Shown here: positions 42,414-51,256 of the stretch, in pieces
How the letters are laid out: every line of letters begins with the position of its first letter
Position numbering within the stretch: position 1 is the first letter of the stretch
DNA from: Sporomusaceae bacterium
GTDB lineage: Bacteria > Bacillota > Negativicutes > Acidaminococcales > JAJUGR01
Direction of reading: 5' to 3'
Assembly: GCA_029265905.1 (NCBI GenBank)
Contig: JAJUGR010000004.1
Span: 1 to 64,000 of the forward strand
DNA: 64,000 nucleotides
The notes under the pieces: model-generated
Database searches by the model: none
The model's input: only the letters and a program-made list of their open reading frames with translations
Told to the model about the DNA's origin: nothing
Program-made: the position numbers and the translations under genes

Positions 42414-44153
42414 TTAGAATTGACCGCCAAAGCTGAAATGGAAGCGGCTTTCTTGCTCGCCCATAGCATAATCCAACCGCACAGCACCAAGCGGCGTGCC
42501 GACACGCACACCCACACCTACGCTCGTTTTGAAGTCAGCAAGATCAAAAGGCTCGCCCTTGTCCCAAGCATAACCGGTGTCAGAGAAAACAACGCCGTCA
42601 AACTTCTTCGCCAGCGGGAAGCGATATTCCGCAGTGGCGCACAGCATTTTATAGCCTCTAAATTGATCGTCCTTATAACCGCGCAGGTTGTCGCTGCCGC
42701 CTAAGGAAAAACGCTGGCTGAGCGGCATCGTACCGTTAGCATAGCCGCCGTTCAGTCGTACGGCGATTGTCTGCGCATGGCCAACTTTGAAGTATTGCCG
42801 CGCTTCCGCGTTATACTTGTTGAAGCTAAAATCGCCGCCCAAGCCATGACCGGCGAACTCCGACGACAGCAGGTAACGTTTCCCCGCTGTCGGGTTGTGC
42901 ACGCTATCGCGCGTATCGATGACCCGCTGCAAGAGAACGCTTCTGGTCAAACCAAAATTTTTGCTTTTTTCATCCGGGTTGTTGTCGTAAAAATTCGTCG
43001 TTTCATCCTCAACGCCTGCTACATACGTATCTTCCCGGTTCTTGAGCGTAATCGAATTCGTGATATATTCGCCCTGCGCGCGTCCGAGCGTCAAATCCCA
43101 GCCTTCCCGGCGCTTGTCGTACACGTCTTTTACTGAGGTGTCGTCATTGTACTCGGTGTACTCGTTTGTCATGCGGTAAACATTCAGCCCCAGGTAGGTT
43201 TCCTTGCTGTCAAGCCAAGGGTGTACGTAACCGAACTCATAGTTTCTAGCATCGGCGCCGCCAAACTCCCAACGGACGTTCACCTTGTCACCTGTCCCGC
43301 GAAAATTTTTGTCGCCGAGCGACAAAATGCCGACCATACCGTCATCTTTGCTGTAGCCAGCACCAATGCCGAAGGTACCGGTTTTTTGCTCGACAACGGT
43401 GATTTCCACTTCCACGCCGTTGGGCGCTTTTCCCGGGTTCAGTTTGACATTGACGTCTTCAAAATAACCCAGGTTGTAAAGCCGCTGCAAACTGCGGCGG
43501 GCATCCTTGACATTAAATGGCTCGCCTTTTTTGAGACGCATTTCCCGCAAAATGACGTAATCCTTTGTCTTTTCGTTGCCTTTTACAGAAAAGCCTTCGA
43601 CAATGCCTTCGTTGATCACTAGGTTGAGGGTGCCATCCGGACGCAAATTAATGTCGCTTACCCGCGCCAGTATGTACCCATCCTTATGATAGCGCTCTTC
43701 AAGCTTGCGCACCCGCTCACTGAGCGTCTTGCCGTTGATCATCGCCTCTTTTTTCAACTCCAGCAACGCCAGAATGTCCGCTGTGGAAACCTTAGTGTTG
43801 CCCTGAACTTCAAGTTTTTTGAACACGGGGTTTTCCCGTACGCGGTACATGACCTGCACGCCCTCCGGCACTTCGGCAAAATCCGTGCCGACGTCATAAA
43901 ACCAGCCGAGTTCGTAAATCCCCTGTAAGTCGGCCCGAATTGCCTCCGCAGTTAGCGATTGCCCCGCTTTCAATTTTACAACGGCCATGATTTCCGGATC
44001 AGTGATGAGGCGGTTGCCGGTCACAGTCACTTTTGTCACTGTCCTGCCAATAAAGCTGTTCTCCTCCGCCAGCGCCGTGCCCTGGCCTACGAGCAGAAAC
44101 AACGTCATCAGGCAACTCACCAGCACACTCATCAGTTTCGTTCGTTTCTTCAT
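42414..44153 (-). CDS. bamA: Outer-membrane protein assembly factor BamA, three POTRA domains
   Basis: This is a 579-residue Omp85 protein. After the signal peptide, three POTRA domains can be counted: from about residue 35 (VTKVTVTGNRLITDPEI), about 110 (FKKLEVQGNTKVSTADI) and about 190 (VEGFSVKGNEKTKDYVIL). The C-terminal barrel contains GGSDNLRGYKDDQFRGYKM, the conserved RGY/F motif of loop L6, and ends in FHFSFGGQF with an aromatic C-terminus. It inserts barrel proteins into the outer membrane. E. coli BamA has five POTRAs (810 residues). No bamB-E genes are seen nearby. Confidence 0.93.
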   Translation of the reverse strand: MKKRTKLMSVLVSCLMTLFLLVGQGTALAEENSFIGRTVTKVTVTGNRLITDPEIMAVVKLKAGQSLTAEAIRADLQGIYELGWFYDVGTDFAEVPEGVQVMYRVRENPVFKKLEVQGNTKVSTADILALLELKKEAMINGKTLSERVRKLEERYHKDGYILARVSDINLRPDGTLNLVINEGIVEGFSVKGNEKTKDYVILREMRLKKGEPFNVKDARRSLQRLYNLGYFEDVNVKLNPGKAPNGVEVEITVVEQKTGTFGIGAGYSKDDGMVGILSLGDKNFRGTGDKVNVRWEFGGADARNYEFGYVHPWLDSKETYLGLNVYRMTNEYTEYNDDTSVKDVYDKRREGWDLTLGRAQGEYITNSITLKNREDTYVAGVEDETTNFYDNNPDEKSKNFGLTRSVLLQRVIDTRDSVHNPTAGKRYLLSSEFAGHGLGGDFSFNKYNAEARQYFKVGHAQTIAVRLNGGYANGTMPLSQRFSLGGSDNLRGYKDDQFRGYKMLCATAEYRFPLAKKFDGVVFSDTGYAWDKGEPFDLADFKTSVGVGVRVGTPLGAVRLDYAMGEQESRFHFSFGGQF

Positions 44154-44165
44154 TCACAACCCCCT

Positions 44166-44702
44166 CTATTGCTGTCCGCGCAATGTCTGTCCGGCTTTGC
44201 GCACGAGTTGCCGCACCTCATCGTCGGATATACCCACCCCAGCGGGTTTACTCGACGGCACGACTGCTTGCTGCTTGTCGGCCGGATTTTCAGTCTTTTC
44301 CAAGCGTGCAGATGGCGCCACCCGCGCCTCCGGTATCGGAACCTGTTGCAAAGGATGTGCCACTGTTTGCACAAGCGGCCGTTCAGACGGAAATTCTGGC
44401 TTCAATGCCACGCGCGGCTGTGCCACGGTCAGCACCGGCTCAACGGGTGCACGCAATGACCACCAGATGCCAGCGCCAGCGCCGGCGATCACCAGCGCAG
44501 CTAGCACGGCTGCGCCATGGCGCAGCCAACGGCGCGACGCTGACGGTTCGCTTTCTTTCAAGCGTTTCAATTCCGCTTCGGCCAGCAACAAGTTCAACTC
44601 CCCGCGCACTGGCCGCTCGCGGCTGAACTCTTCCTCCGCCTTCGCCAGCCAGCGTTTTGCGGCGCCAACCCGTTGTCCTGCCAATTTCCATTTGCTTTGC
44701 AT
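44166..44702 (-). CDS. Single-span membrane protein of unknown function
   Basis: This is a protein of about 178 residues. The first 65 residues are helical and charged (VGAAKRWLAKAEEEFSRERP, LNLLLAEAELKRLKE) and should be cytoplasmic. One span follows (HGAAVLAALVIAGAGAGIWW). The periplasmic part is about 100 residues, rich in proline, and ends GISDDEVRQLVRKAGQTLRG. I do not recognise the family. The topology (cytoplasmic helices, one span, periplasmic tail) next to a sigma-factor gene would suit a membrane anti-sigma factor, and the proline-rich tail would also suit a TonB-like or Bam-associated protein. The start at 44702 (ATG after GAGG) is preferred over a GTG 18 bases upstream. It is 12 bases before bamA. 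Confidence 0.6.
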   Translation of the reverse strand: MQSKWKLAGQRVGAAKRWLAKAEEEFSRERPVRGELNLLLAEAELKRLKESEPSASRRWLRHGAAVLAALVIAGAGAGIWWSLRAPVEPVLTVAQPRVALKPEFPSERPLVQTVAHPLQQVPIPEARVAPSARLEKTENPADKQQAVVPSSKPAGVGISDDEVRQLVRKAGQTLRGQQ

Positions 44703-44739
44703 ATTCCTCACCTCGGCCACGTACCTATATAGTCATCTC

Positions 44740-44778
44740 TGAATTAGCTTTTTTCACAGAGCAAAAAAAGCTAATTCA
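44740..44778. repeat. Perfect 15-base inverted repeat between the sigma factor and the membrane protein
   Basis: TGAATTAGCTTTTTT (44740-44754) and its exact complement (44764-44778) flank a 9-base spacer. As RNA it would form a 15-pair, A/U-rich hairpin. No U tract follows the stem in the direction of transcription, which is unlike the clear terminators elsewhere in the window. It may be a weak terminator, an mRNA processing site or a protein-binding site. The remaining gap (44703-44844, 142 bases) has a TATATAG at about 44725-44731 that could be a -10, without a matching -35. Confidence 0.6.
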
Positions 44779-44844
44779 GGCGGCTTGGTGTGTTTATTGG
44801 CAATTTATAAGGAAATAGACCATTAAATCGCCGATTTTCTCCGG

Positions 44845-45492
44845 TTACCATTCTTTCATCTCATGTATCAGGCGGGACAGCATCCCTCTGACACGCCGGA
44901 CGCCCTGTTTTTGCAGTCGGTAAATGTGCGTCAGGCTCACATCGATCATCCGCGCCAATTCGGCAGGTTGGGCATCGTCAACATACAGGCCGCACAACAC
45001 TTGCTGCTCCTTGGCCGGCAGCCGCTCAAGCGCTTTTTTCACCTCAGCATGCAGGAACCGCTCCTCCGCTACCAAATCCGGCGGCAACCCTTCATCCACC
45101 AGAAAATCCACCCAGGCCGCCTCTTCCCGCCAGGCCGGCGCGTCGAGCAGCAATTGCCCAGCTCCAGATTCGCGCTTCAAATAATCCATCATGCGCCCGC
45201 GAATCCGATGCAGGGCAAACAGGCTGAAGGCAACGCCGCGCTGCGGCTCATACCGCTCGAGCGCCTCGATCAGCCCCACCGTGCCTTCTTGAATCAGGTC
45301 AAGCGCCAGCGCTTCCTGCAGCCCGAAGGACAAAGCCGTCTTGAACACGAGCGGCTGGTAGCTGGTAATCAGTTGGTCGCGGCTCTCACTACTGCCAGCC
45401 TTGCACGCCTGCCAGAGCGCCGCCTCTTCGGTGCGCTCCAATAACGGCCGCTTCTTCAATTCACTAATTAAGGCCTGCAGTTGCGATTGCAT
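44845..45492 (-). CDS. RNA polymerase sigma factor, sigma-70 family
   Basis: This 215-residue sigma factor has region 2 in LVFKTALSFGLQEALALDLI with QEGTVGLIEALERYEPQRGV and FALHRIRGRMMDYLKRE, and region 4 in ALERLPAKEQQVLCGLY followed by the helix-turn-helix PAELARMIDVSLTHIYRLQK. The region between is short and acidic. It is related to the FliA/sporulation-type group more than to the primary sigma factor. It lies 18 bases downstream of tamB and upstream of a membrane protein and bamA. This suggests control of envelope genes, but no target promoter can be proven here. The Shine-Dalgarno is weak (GGCCGG), so translation may be coupled to tamB. Confidence 0.9.
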   Translation of the reverse strand: MQSQLQALISELKKRPLLERTEEAALWQACKAGSSESRDQLITSYQPLVFKTALSFGLQEALALDLIQEGTVGLIEALERYEPQRGVAFSLFALHRIRGRMMDYLKRESGAGQLLLDAPAWREEAAWVDFLVDEGLPPDLVAEERFLHAEVKKALERLPAKEQQVLCGLYVDDAQPAELARMIDVSLTHIYRLQKQGVRRVRGMLSRLIHEMKEW

Positions 45493-45510
45493 CCGGCCGT
45501 ACCCCCGTCG

Positions 45511-48500
45511 TTAAAATGAAAACCGCATTTCCACACCATACCAGCGGTCATTGTCTTTGTCGACCGTGGCAGCAAAGTTGATCCGATGCGAAAAATCGTA
45601 TTGCAGTTTGTAGTGGTAATACTCACGGTTCGTCGTCGTCGTATAACCGATTTTAATGCGATCGGTCACATACTTGCCGACTTCCAGGTTGTAAATCTGT
45701 TCATTATCAGACCGCTGCAATTTTTGCGTCTTCCCAGAGGCATCAGTCGGCGGACCGCTAAAGAGCCGGAATTCATCGAGGCCCAGCGCTGTGCGGATCG
45801 TGTATTCCAGTTCGCTCAAAAACCGCGCCTGCAAGCCAACCTCCAGCAGCCCCATTGCCTCTGTCCGGCCAAATTCCGGCGCACCGCCGCCTTTGTCGCG
45901 CGCGTCCTGGTAGCGCTGCCGCATGGTCAAGAGATAAATGATTTCCTGCTGGCTCATCGGCGGGTCGGCGGACAGTTTCAAGTCGAGTTCATCGATCGTA
46001 CCGTTCACGCCTAAGTTAATCATTGTTTCACTCAGGCGTGCCTCGCCTTCCAGGTTGATCATCGGTAAAAAGCTGCCCGGCTTTGGCCAGGTGGCCAGCG
46101 CTTTATGGATTTTAAACGGCGTCCGCAGGTACGTGACCGTGCCCTTGGTCGCCTCAACCCGCCCGCCGATCCGAGGGAAGCGGGTGCTGCCCTTGACGTC
46201 GATCTGACCGACAATCGGCAGATCATACAAATACGGGTTGTACAACCGCGTCTTCGGGCCGATCTTCACGAGGGCGTCCAGGTAGGCAAACGGCAGCGCC
46301 GTTTCCCCCTGCGCCACGAGCGGGATGTTGATCGTCGCGTTGTCAACCAAAACTTCGCCTTGCAGAGCGGGATTGCCGTTGCGCTGGTAGAGGCGCAACG
46401 AACCGTCAAGCATGCCCTTAAACAAACTGCTGTCAAGCATCGCCTTGTTCAAAGCCAGCTTCACATCATAGTTCGCCAGTTCCAGTCCGGCAATCACGGC
46501 CTCGCCGCCCAAGCGCCAGCTGCCGGTTCCCATATTGCCCGAAAAGTCCCGTATCACTATTCTATCATCTTGCAGAGTTATGGCAATATTTACTTTTTCA
46601 ATCGGCTGCCTGAGCTTGGCGAGGCGAATCACGCCGTCTTGCACCTGAAACTCCCCATAGGCCTTCAGGTCACCTAACGTGCCTCGAAGCGCGACTTCGC
46701 CCGTCGTCTTGCCCGTACCCCATTCGATCTCGCGCGAAAACAGGGGCAAAATGGAGAGGTCGGCGCGGTCAAGCTTGAAGCGCAAATCAATCGGATTATC
46801 TCGTGCTTCCTGCGAGCCGGATTTGGCGGTAACGGCCGCCAGCGGCACCGTGCCATAGGCGCTCGCCTGGTATTCGCCCTTGCGGACGAACAGCTGGTTT
46901 ACTTTAAAGATTTTATTTTCCAAGGTGGCCATGGCATACAAGTTGTCGAAAGTCCCCGGCCCCACGCGGCCAGGCGAAATTTCCAGCGACATGGCCATGT
47001 TGGGATTTTGCGTCTTGCCGGACACTTGGACGAACAGGTTCATGTCGCCGCCAAACGGCACCTGCGTCTTGCGCGCCGCCGCCAGGAGCGCAGCGTCGAG
47101 CTTGTTGCCGCCCAGCTCCACATTAATTTCGCCGTCCAGATCGGCCGTTCCGCGCGCCACCAAGAATCCTGCGCCCTGGCGGGCCTCAAACTTGTTGATC
47201 GTCCAGCGGCGATCCTTGAGCGCCACGGCCAACTCGACCTGCTGGATAGGCAGGCCGCGCCAGCTGCCGTCTTTAATATTGCCTTCAATGGACACGCCCA
47301 CGTTTTTCGGCTGGACATCAAACGTGACGTCGCCGTTAAGGGTCCCTTTAACCGCCTGCTCCTGCAGCTTGGCAATCTGGAAAATGGGGGTCAGGTCTCC
47401 GTCCACCGCCGACATGCGTCCCACCAGTTGATCCTCTTTGCTGTAGTAGGTGGCATTGAGCTCGTATTTGCCCCGGCCGATCTGAAAAGCAAAGGAGGGG
47501 ACGTGCGTAATCCCAGCCCGGTGATGGAGTTCGCTGTTAACGTCGTTGATGTCTTGTCCGTTCAAATTGAGTTTGTGCGCGCGCAGGCGTCCGTCAAACA
47601 CCGGCTGCGCCAGGCTTCCCGTCAGCAACCCGTCAAACTGCATGATGCCTGTCAATCCGATCTCGGGCGGCAGCAGCAGCCGGGCAAGATCAATGTCCTG
47701 CGCGCTTAGCTTCAGGTTGCAGGCGCCGGACAGGGCGAGGTCGCCGGCAAAGTCGAGGCGCGTGTCAAGCGAGACAATCTGCCCTTCCGCCAAGCGCAAG
47801 GTGCCGTTTTCATACGTGTAGTCGACCTGCGCCCGGGCGATCAGCTGCTTGTAGGCGCTGCCGTCCGTCAGGCGCAGTTTTCCCGTCGCCGAGGGGTTCG
47901 ACAGCGGACCGGCTATATGCACCGTTTGGCTGAGGTTGCCGGTCAGCGGCGTGCCGGGCGCCAGCAACGCCGCCACCGGCTCAAGGCGCACGCCGGAGCT
48001 GGCAAGCGTCAGGTCCACAACCGGCTCCGCGCCCTGCAGATTGACGCTGCCCTGCAACTGGTGCCCGGATGCAACATCGCCCAGCCAAGCGCGATGAATC
48101 CGAAGCACCCGTTCGTCAAAGGTCAACTCCGCCCGCGCCAAGGTAAAGGGCTGCCCGAGCGCATTGCCGTCCTGCGCCGCCAGTTCAACGGCGGCGCGCG
48201 GCAAAGCCGGCGTGCCGCCCACATCAGCCGTCAGCCGGCCCGTTCCGCCGGCGCGGACGCCAAACGGCGCCGCCAGTTGTTCAATCTGCACGCCGGAGGC
48301 CTCCAGGTGGCCGGCCATCGACGTCGGCGAAGCCTGTCCGCTGGCAAAGAAACTGCCGCCGGCCAAATTGCCGAACGCGGCCCCGGATACGGCCTTGCTC
48401 GGGAGCAGATGAAACTCTGCTGTCAGCGCCGAGGCGGCAACGCCATAGACGTTCGCCTGTCCGGCCGTTACGCTGGCCTGCCCCTGCCAGGTGTTTGTTT

Positions 48501-49761
48501 TGACATTCCCATTCGCCGTCATCCGGCCGCTGGTGGCGCCGGACCAGATCCGCCCGTCCGCGCCACGCCAGAACTGCATCGGATCAAGATTCGACCATTG
48601 GCCGGAGGCCTGCAAACCGCCCTGCTCCCATTGGTAGACGCCGGAAGCCGAAAGGCTGCCGCCGGCCGTCTGCGCTTGCAGAACCGGAACGGTGATCGTA
48701 TCCCCCTGCCAGTCAACGGACACAATCAGTTGGTCGAGCGTCGCCTCCAGCAGCAAGTCGCTTGTAATTGTTTCCGGCAGCCACGGCGCCAGCGCCGCCA
48801 GCGGGAAAGCCTTGCCCGCAACGTCGAGCGCCGCCCCCGCAATCTCGCCCCGCAGCACGCCATTGATGCGTCCCCGCACGTCAAGCGCCTGTGCCATGCC
48901 GGGCTGGCTGACAGCCGCTTGGGTCAGCAGCAGGTCATGTCCTTCCAGGGCGATGCGCCCCTCCGCCATCACCTGATGCCCACCATATTCCGCCTGGAGC
49001 TGTTCCACCAGCGCCTTGCCCCGCCAGTCAACCTGCCCGTCCCGGCGCAGCAGCCTGACCTGGGCGTTGCGCACGCTGCCTTGCGTCAGCTTAAGCGGCA
49101 GCTTGTCCTGCACCAGCTTGATGACCCGCGCAACGTCCAGCCGCTCGGTCTGGGCGCTTAGTTCGCCGCTGCCGGAGCGGTCGATCCGCCCGCTGACAGC
49201 AATCACGTCGCCGTCAATTCCCAGCTTGGCCTCAACGCCGTATTCCGGCCACACGCCGGCATCGATGCTGCCGTCTAAGGTAAAAGCTTGGTCGGCGGTC
49301 TCCGTGACAACCCGCCCCTGCCCGTTATGGACATAAACGCGCCCGTAAAAAACAGGCTCCGCCACTTCCTGCGGCTTGATCAAGCCCTCCGTGTTCCACC
49401 GCCCTGCTTTTTCCACCAGCGAAAAAGCGGGCTGCTCCACATGCACGGCCCGCACGGCGGCCATCGGCTCGTGCCCGACGAGCAAGCGGTAATAGTTCAA
49501 ATCCACCGAGACGTCCGGCGACTCCGCTACCACCCCGCCCTGCTTGTCGAGCAGACGCACCTGCTTGAAATGTATTCCGCTGTGCCAAGTTACATCTATC
49601 CTGTCAATGACGATCTTGCCGTCAATTTTCGCTTCCGCCGCCTGGATAACCGCATTCTTTGCCGTCTCCAGCCAGGCAGGCCCCTTCACGGCAACGACAG
49701 AGGCCAGCAAGAGGGCCAACACAGTCAAGCCGACAACAAGCCGGGCGAATAACTTCCGCAT
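45511..49761 (-). CDS. tamB: TamB-like inter-membrane protein (DUF490)
   Basis: This is a very large protein of about 1416 residues with an N-terminal membrane anchor (LFARLVVGLTVLALLLASVVAV) and otherwise almost entirely repeated beta strands of the AsmA/TamB beta-groove type. The C-terminal DUF490 domain (about the last 350 residues) has LDGSLRLYQRNGNPALQGE, VEATKGTVTYLRTPFKI and the end VDKDNDRWYGVEMRFSF. TamB-family proteins span the periplasm and are implicated in lipid transport to, or protein insertion in, the outer membrane. No TamA is nearby, so BamA may be its partner. The ATG at 49759-49761 follows GAGGAGGGG. It leads the sigma-factor and bamA genes. Confidence 0.9.
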   Translation of the reverse strand: MRKLFARLVVGLTVLALLLASVVAVKGPAWLETAKNAVIQAAEAKIDGKIVIDRIDVTWHSGIHFKQVRLLDKQGGVVAESPDVSVDLNYYRLLVGHEPMAAVRAVHVEQPAFSLVEKAGRWNTEGLIKPQEVAEPVFYGRVYVHNGQGRVVTETADQAFTLDGSIDAGVWPEYGVEAKLGIDGDVIAVSGRIDRSGSGELSAQTERLDVARVIKLVQDKLPLKLTQGSVRNAQVRLLRRDGQVDWRGKALVEQLQAEYGGHQVMAEGRIALEGHDLLLTQAAVSQPGMAQALDVRGRINGVLRGEIAGAALDVAGKAFPLAALAPWLPETITSDLLLEATLDQLIVSVDWQGDTITVPVLQAQTAGGSLSASGVYQWEQGGLQASGQWSNLDPMQFWRGADGRIWSGATSGRMTANGNVKTNTWQGQASVTAGQANVYGVAASALTAEFHLLPSKAVSGAAFGNLAGGSFFASGQASPTSMAGHLEASGVQIEQLAAPFGVRAGGTGRLTADVGGTPALPRAAVELAAQDGNALGQPFTLARAELTFDERVLRIHRAWLGDVASGHQLQGSVNLQGAEPVVDLTLASSGVRLEPVAALLAPGTPLTGNLSQTVHIAGPLSNPSATGKLRLTDGSAYKQLIARAQVDYTYENGTLRLAEGQIVSLDTRLDFAGDLALSGACNLKLSAQDIDLARLLLPPEIGLTGIMQFDGLLTGSLAQPVFDGRLRAHKLNLNGQDINDVNSELHHRAGITHVPSFAFQIGRGKYELNATYYSKEDQLVGRMSAVDGDLTPIFQIAKLQEQAVKGTLNGDVTFDVQPKNVGVSIEGNIKDGSWRGLPIQQVELAVALKDRRWTINKFEARQGAGFLVARGTADLDGEINVELGGNKLDAALLAAARKTQVPFGGDMNLFVQVSGKTQNPNMAMSLEISPGRVGPGTFDNLYAMATLENKIFKVNQLFVRKGEYQASAYGTVPLAAVTAKSGSQEARDNPIDLRFKLDRADLSILPLFSREIEWGTGKTTGEVALRGTLGDLKAYGEFQVQDGVIRLAKLRQPIEKVNIAITLQDDRIVIRDFSGNMGTGSWRLGGEAVIAGLELANYDVKLALNKAMLDSSLFKGMLDGSLRLYQRNGNPALQGEVLVDNATINIPLVAQGETALPFAYLDALVKIGPKTRLYNPYLYDLPIVGQIDVKGSTRFPRIGGRVEATKGTVTYLRTPFKIHKALATWPKPGSFLPMINLEGEARLSETMINLGVNGTIDELDLKLSADPPMSQQEIIYLLTMRQRYQDARDKGGGAPEFGRTEAMGLLEVGLQARFLSELEYTIRTALGLDEFRLFSGPPTDASGKTQKLQRSDNEQIYNLEVGKYVTDRIKIGYTTTTNREYYHYKLQYDFSHRINFAATVDKDNDRWYGVEMRFSF

Positions 49762-49824
49762 AGTACCCCTCCTCAGCATGTCTCTACCTGCAAGTTATTC
49801 GGCAAAAAATGAAAATATCCTTTC

Positions 49825-49853
49825 AAAAAAAGAGCCGGGTCGCAGCCCGGCTC
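49825..49853 (-). terminator. Rho-independent terminator after tolC
   Basis: Minus-strand GAGCCGGG (49846-49853) / CCCGGCTC (49832-49839) forms a perfect 8-base stem with a 6-base loop, followed by seven U's (49825-49831). It lies 18 bases after the tolC stop and so separates the mla-tolC unit from tamB. Confidence 0.9.
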
Positions 49854-49871
49854 CATCTTGTCAGCATCCTG

Positions 49872-51149
49872 TCAGTTGATTGTCACCGCTATGCCCATCG
49901 CCTTGTCGAGCTCGGCCCGCGAGGTGTTGTAGTCATAGAGCGCCTGCACGTAGTTCGTTTTAGCCGTGGTCAGCGACACCTGCGAGTCAATGACGTCGAT
50001 GTTGGTGCCCACGCCCGCCTGATAGCGGACCTGCGCGATTTTGTAGTCTTCTTCCGCCTTGACCACCGCAACCTGCGAAGTGGCGATCCGTTTTTCCGCC
50101 TCCCGCAGATTCAAGTAGGCATTCCGGACGTCAAGCTGCACCGAGTCCTGCGTCTGGCGCTGCGCCTCCCGCGCTTTCACGAGCGAGGCCTCTGCCTGTT
50201 TGATCTGGCCGCTCGTCACGCCGGAGTCGAACACATTGAAGTTTGTCTGCAGGCCGATGCTCCAGGTATTGTTTTCATCGCCCGGGAAGGTGTCGTCCGA
50301 CCAGCCTTCCGAACCGGTCAAGGAAACCGACGGCAGCCGGCCGCTCTTGGCGACCTTGACGCCGGCCTTGGCGGCATCAACGCTGTTTTGCGCCTGCAGC
50401 ACCTCCGGCCGGTTTGCCAAGGCAAAGGCGATGCACTCGTCCAGTTGGCGCGGGTCTTGGGCGTAGGCCAACTGCTCGCGCACATCCAGCTCCGTGCCCA
50501 AGGGCAGGCCGATAATATTGTTCAGGGAAGCGACAGCCAGGTCGTAGGCGTTGTGGGCCTTGATCAGGTCCTGCTCGGCCTGGGCCAGCTCCACTTCCGA
50601 GCGGAGCACGTCGACCTTGGCCACAGTGCCGACGGAAAACTGCGCCTGCACATTCTTCAAGTGCGCCTGCAGCCGATCCACCGACTCCTGCTTCAGCACA
50701 ACCACGTTGCGGGTCTGAAGCACGCTGTAGTAGCCGTTGGTAGCATCCAGCTTGATCTGCTGCAGCGCCTTGTCGACGCCCAACTCGCTGGATGCATATT
50801 CCTCTTTCGCTTGCGTCACCTTGCCGCTGTAGTAGCCGCCGCTGTACAGGCTGTAGGAGACGCTCAGGCTGTTGCCATAAGTCTCGCCCGTCACGCCCGT
50901 TGACGCTTTCGCCCGCCTGTCCGTATGGTTGAAGTCGAGCGAGGGACCAGCGCCGCCTCTTGCCGAACGCAGTGCGCCGGACGCTTTTTCCCGGTCGGCG
51001 ACCGCCATTTTAACGATCGGATTGGTGTGAAGGGCCATCCGGACGCTCTCTTCCAGCGTCAGCGCTACCGGCGCCGCTTGAGCCTGCGCCGTCAGCAGCA
51101 GGCCAGCCAGCAGAAACGTGCCGGTTTTTTGCCGCCATGCTCTTTTCAT
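49872..51149 (-). CDS. tolC: TolC-family outer-membrane efflux channel
   Basis: This is a protein of about 425 residues: signal peptide (FLLAGLLLTAQAQA), then two TolC/OEP repeats. APVALTLEESVRMALHTNPIV and CIAFALANRPEVLQAQNSV begin the repeats. Long helices rich in A, Q, E follow, ending VRYQAGVGTNIDVIDSQVSL, YVQALYDYN. Three such molecules form a barrel plus periplasmic tunnel that exports drugs or proteins. No inner-membrane pump or adaptor is encoded beside it; the mla genes precede it. The ATG at 51147-51149 follows GGGAGG. Confidence 0.9.
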   Translation of the reverse strand: MKRAWRQKTGTFLLAGLLLTAQAQAAPVALTLEESVRMALHTNPIVKMAVADREKASGALRSARGGAGPSLDFNHTDRRAKASTGVTGETYGNSLSVSYSLYSGGYYSGKVTQAKEEYASSELGVDKALQQIKLDATNGYYSVLQTRNVVVLKQESVDRLQAHLKNVQAQFSVGTVAKVDVLRSEVELAQAEQDLIKAHNAYDLAVASLNNIIGLPLGTELDVREQLAYAQDPRQLDECIAFALANRPEVLQAQNSVDAAKAGVKVAKSGRLPSVSLTGSEGWSDDTFPGDENNTWSIGLQTNFNVFDSGVTSGQIKQAEASLVKAREAQRQTQDSVQLDVRNAYLNLREAEKRIATSQVAVVKAEEDYKIAQVRYQAGVGTNIDVIDSQVSLTTAKTNYVQALYDYNTSRAELDKAMGIAVTIN

Positions 51150-51186
51150 AGTTACGCCTCCCATTCAGGATTCATCGATCAGTTTC

Positions 51187-51215
51187 ATTGTAATCCACCG
51201 CGCCAGGATAGAAAA
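51187..51215 (-). promoter_or_regulatory. Possible promoter of tolC
   Basis: Minus-strand TACAAT (51187-51192) has a weak TTTTCT (51210-51215) 17 bases upstream. It lies about 38 bases before the tolC start in the 107-base gap after mlaD. It would allow tolC expression independent of the mla genes. Confidence 0.35.
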
Positions 51216-51256
51216 CCCCTTCTTTGCCGCGCCAACGTTTGGCCGGCAGGCACCCG

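Noticed and set aside
44166-44702. TonB
   Set aside because: Single span and proline-rich tail are similar, but the cytoplasmic part is too long and the C-terminal TonB fold motifs are not seen; no ExbB/ExbD nearby.
47917-49161. Plus-strand open frame of 414 codons opposite tamB
   Set aside because: Antisense shadow of the repetitive beta-strand coding region.
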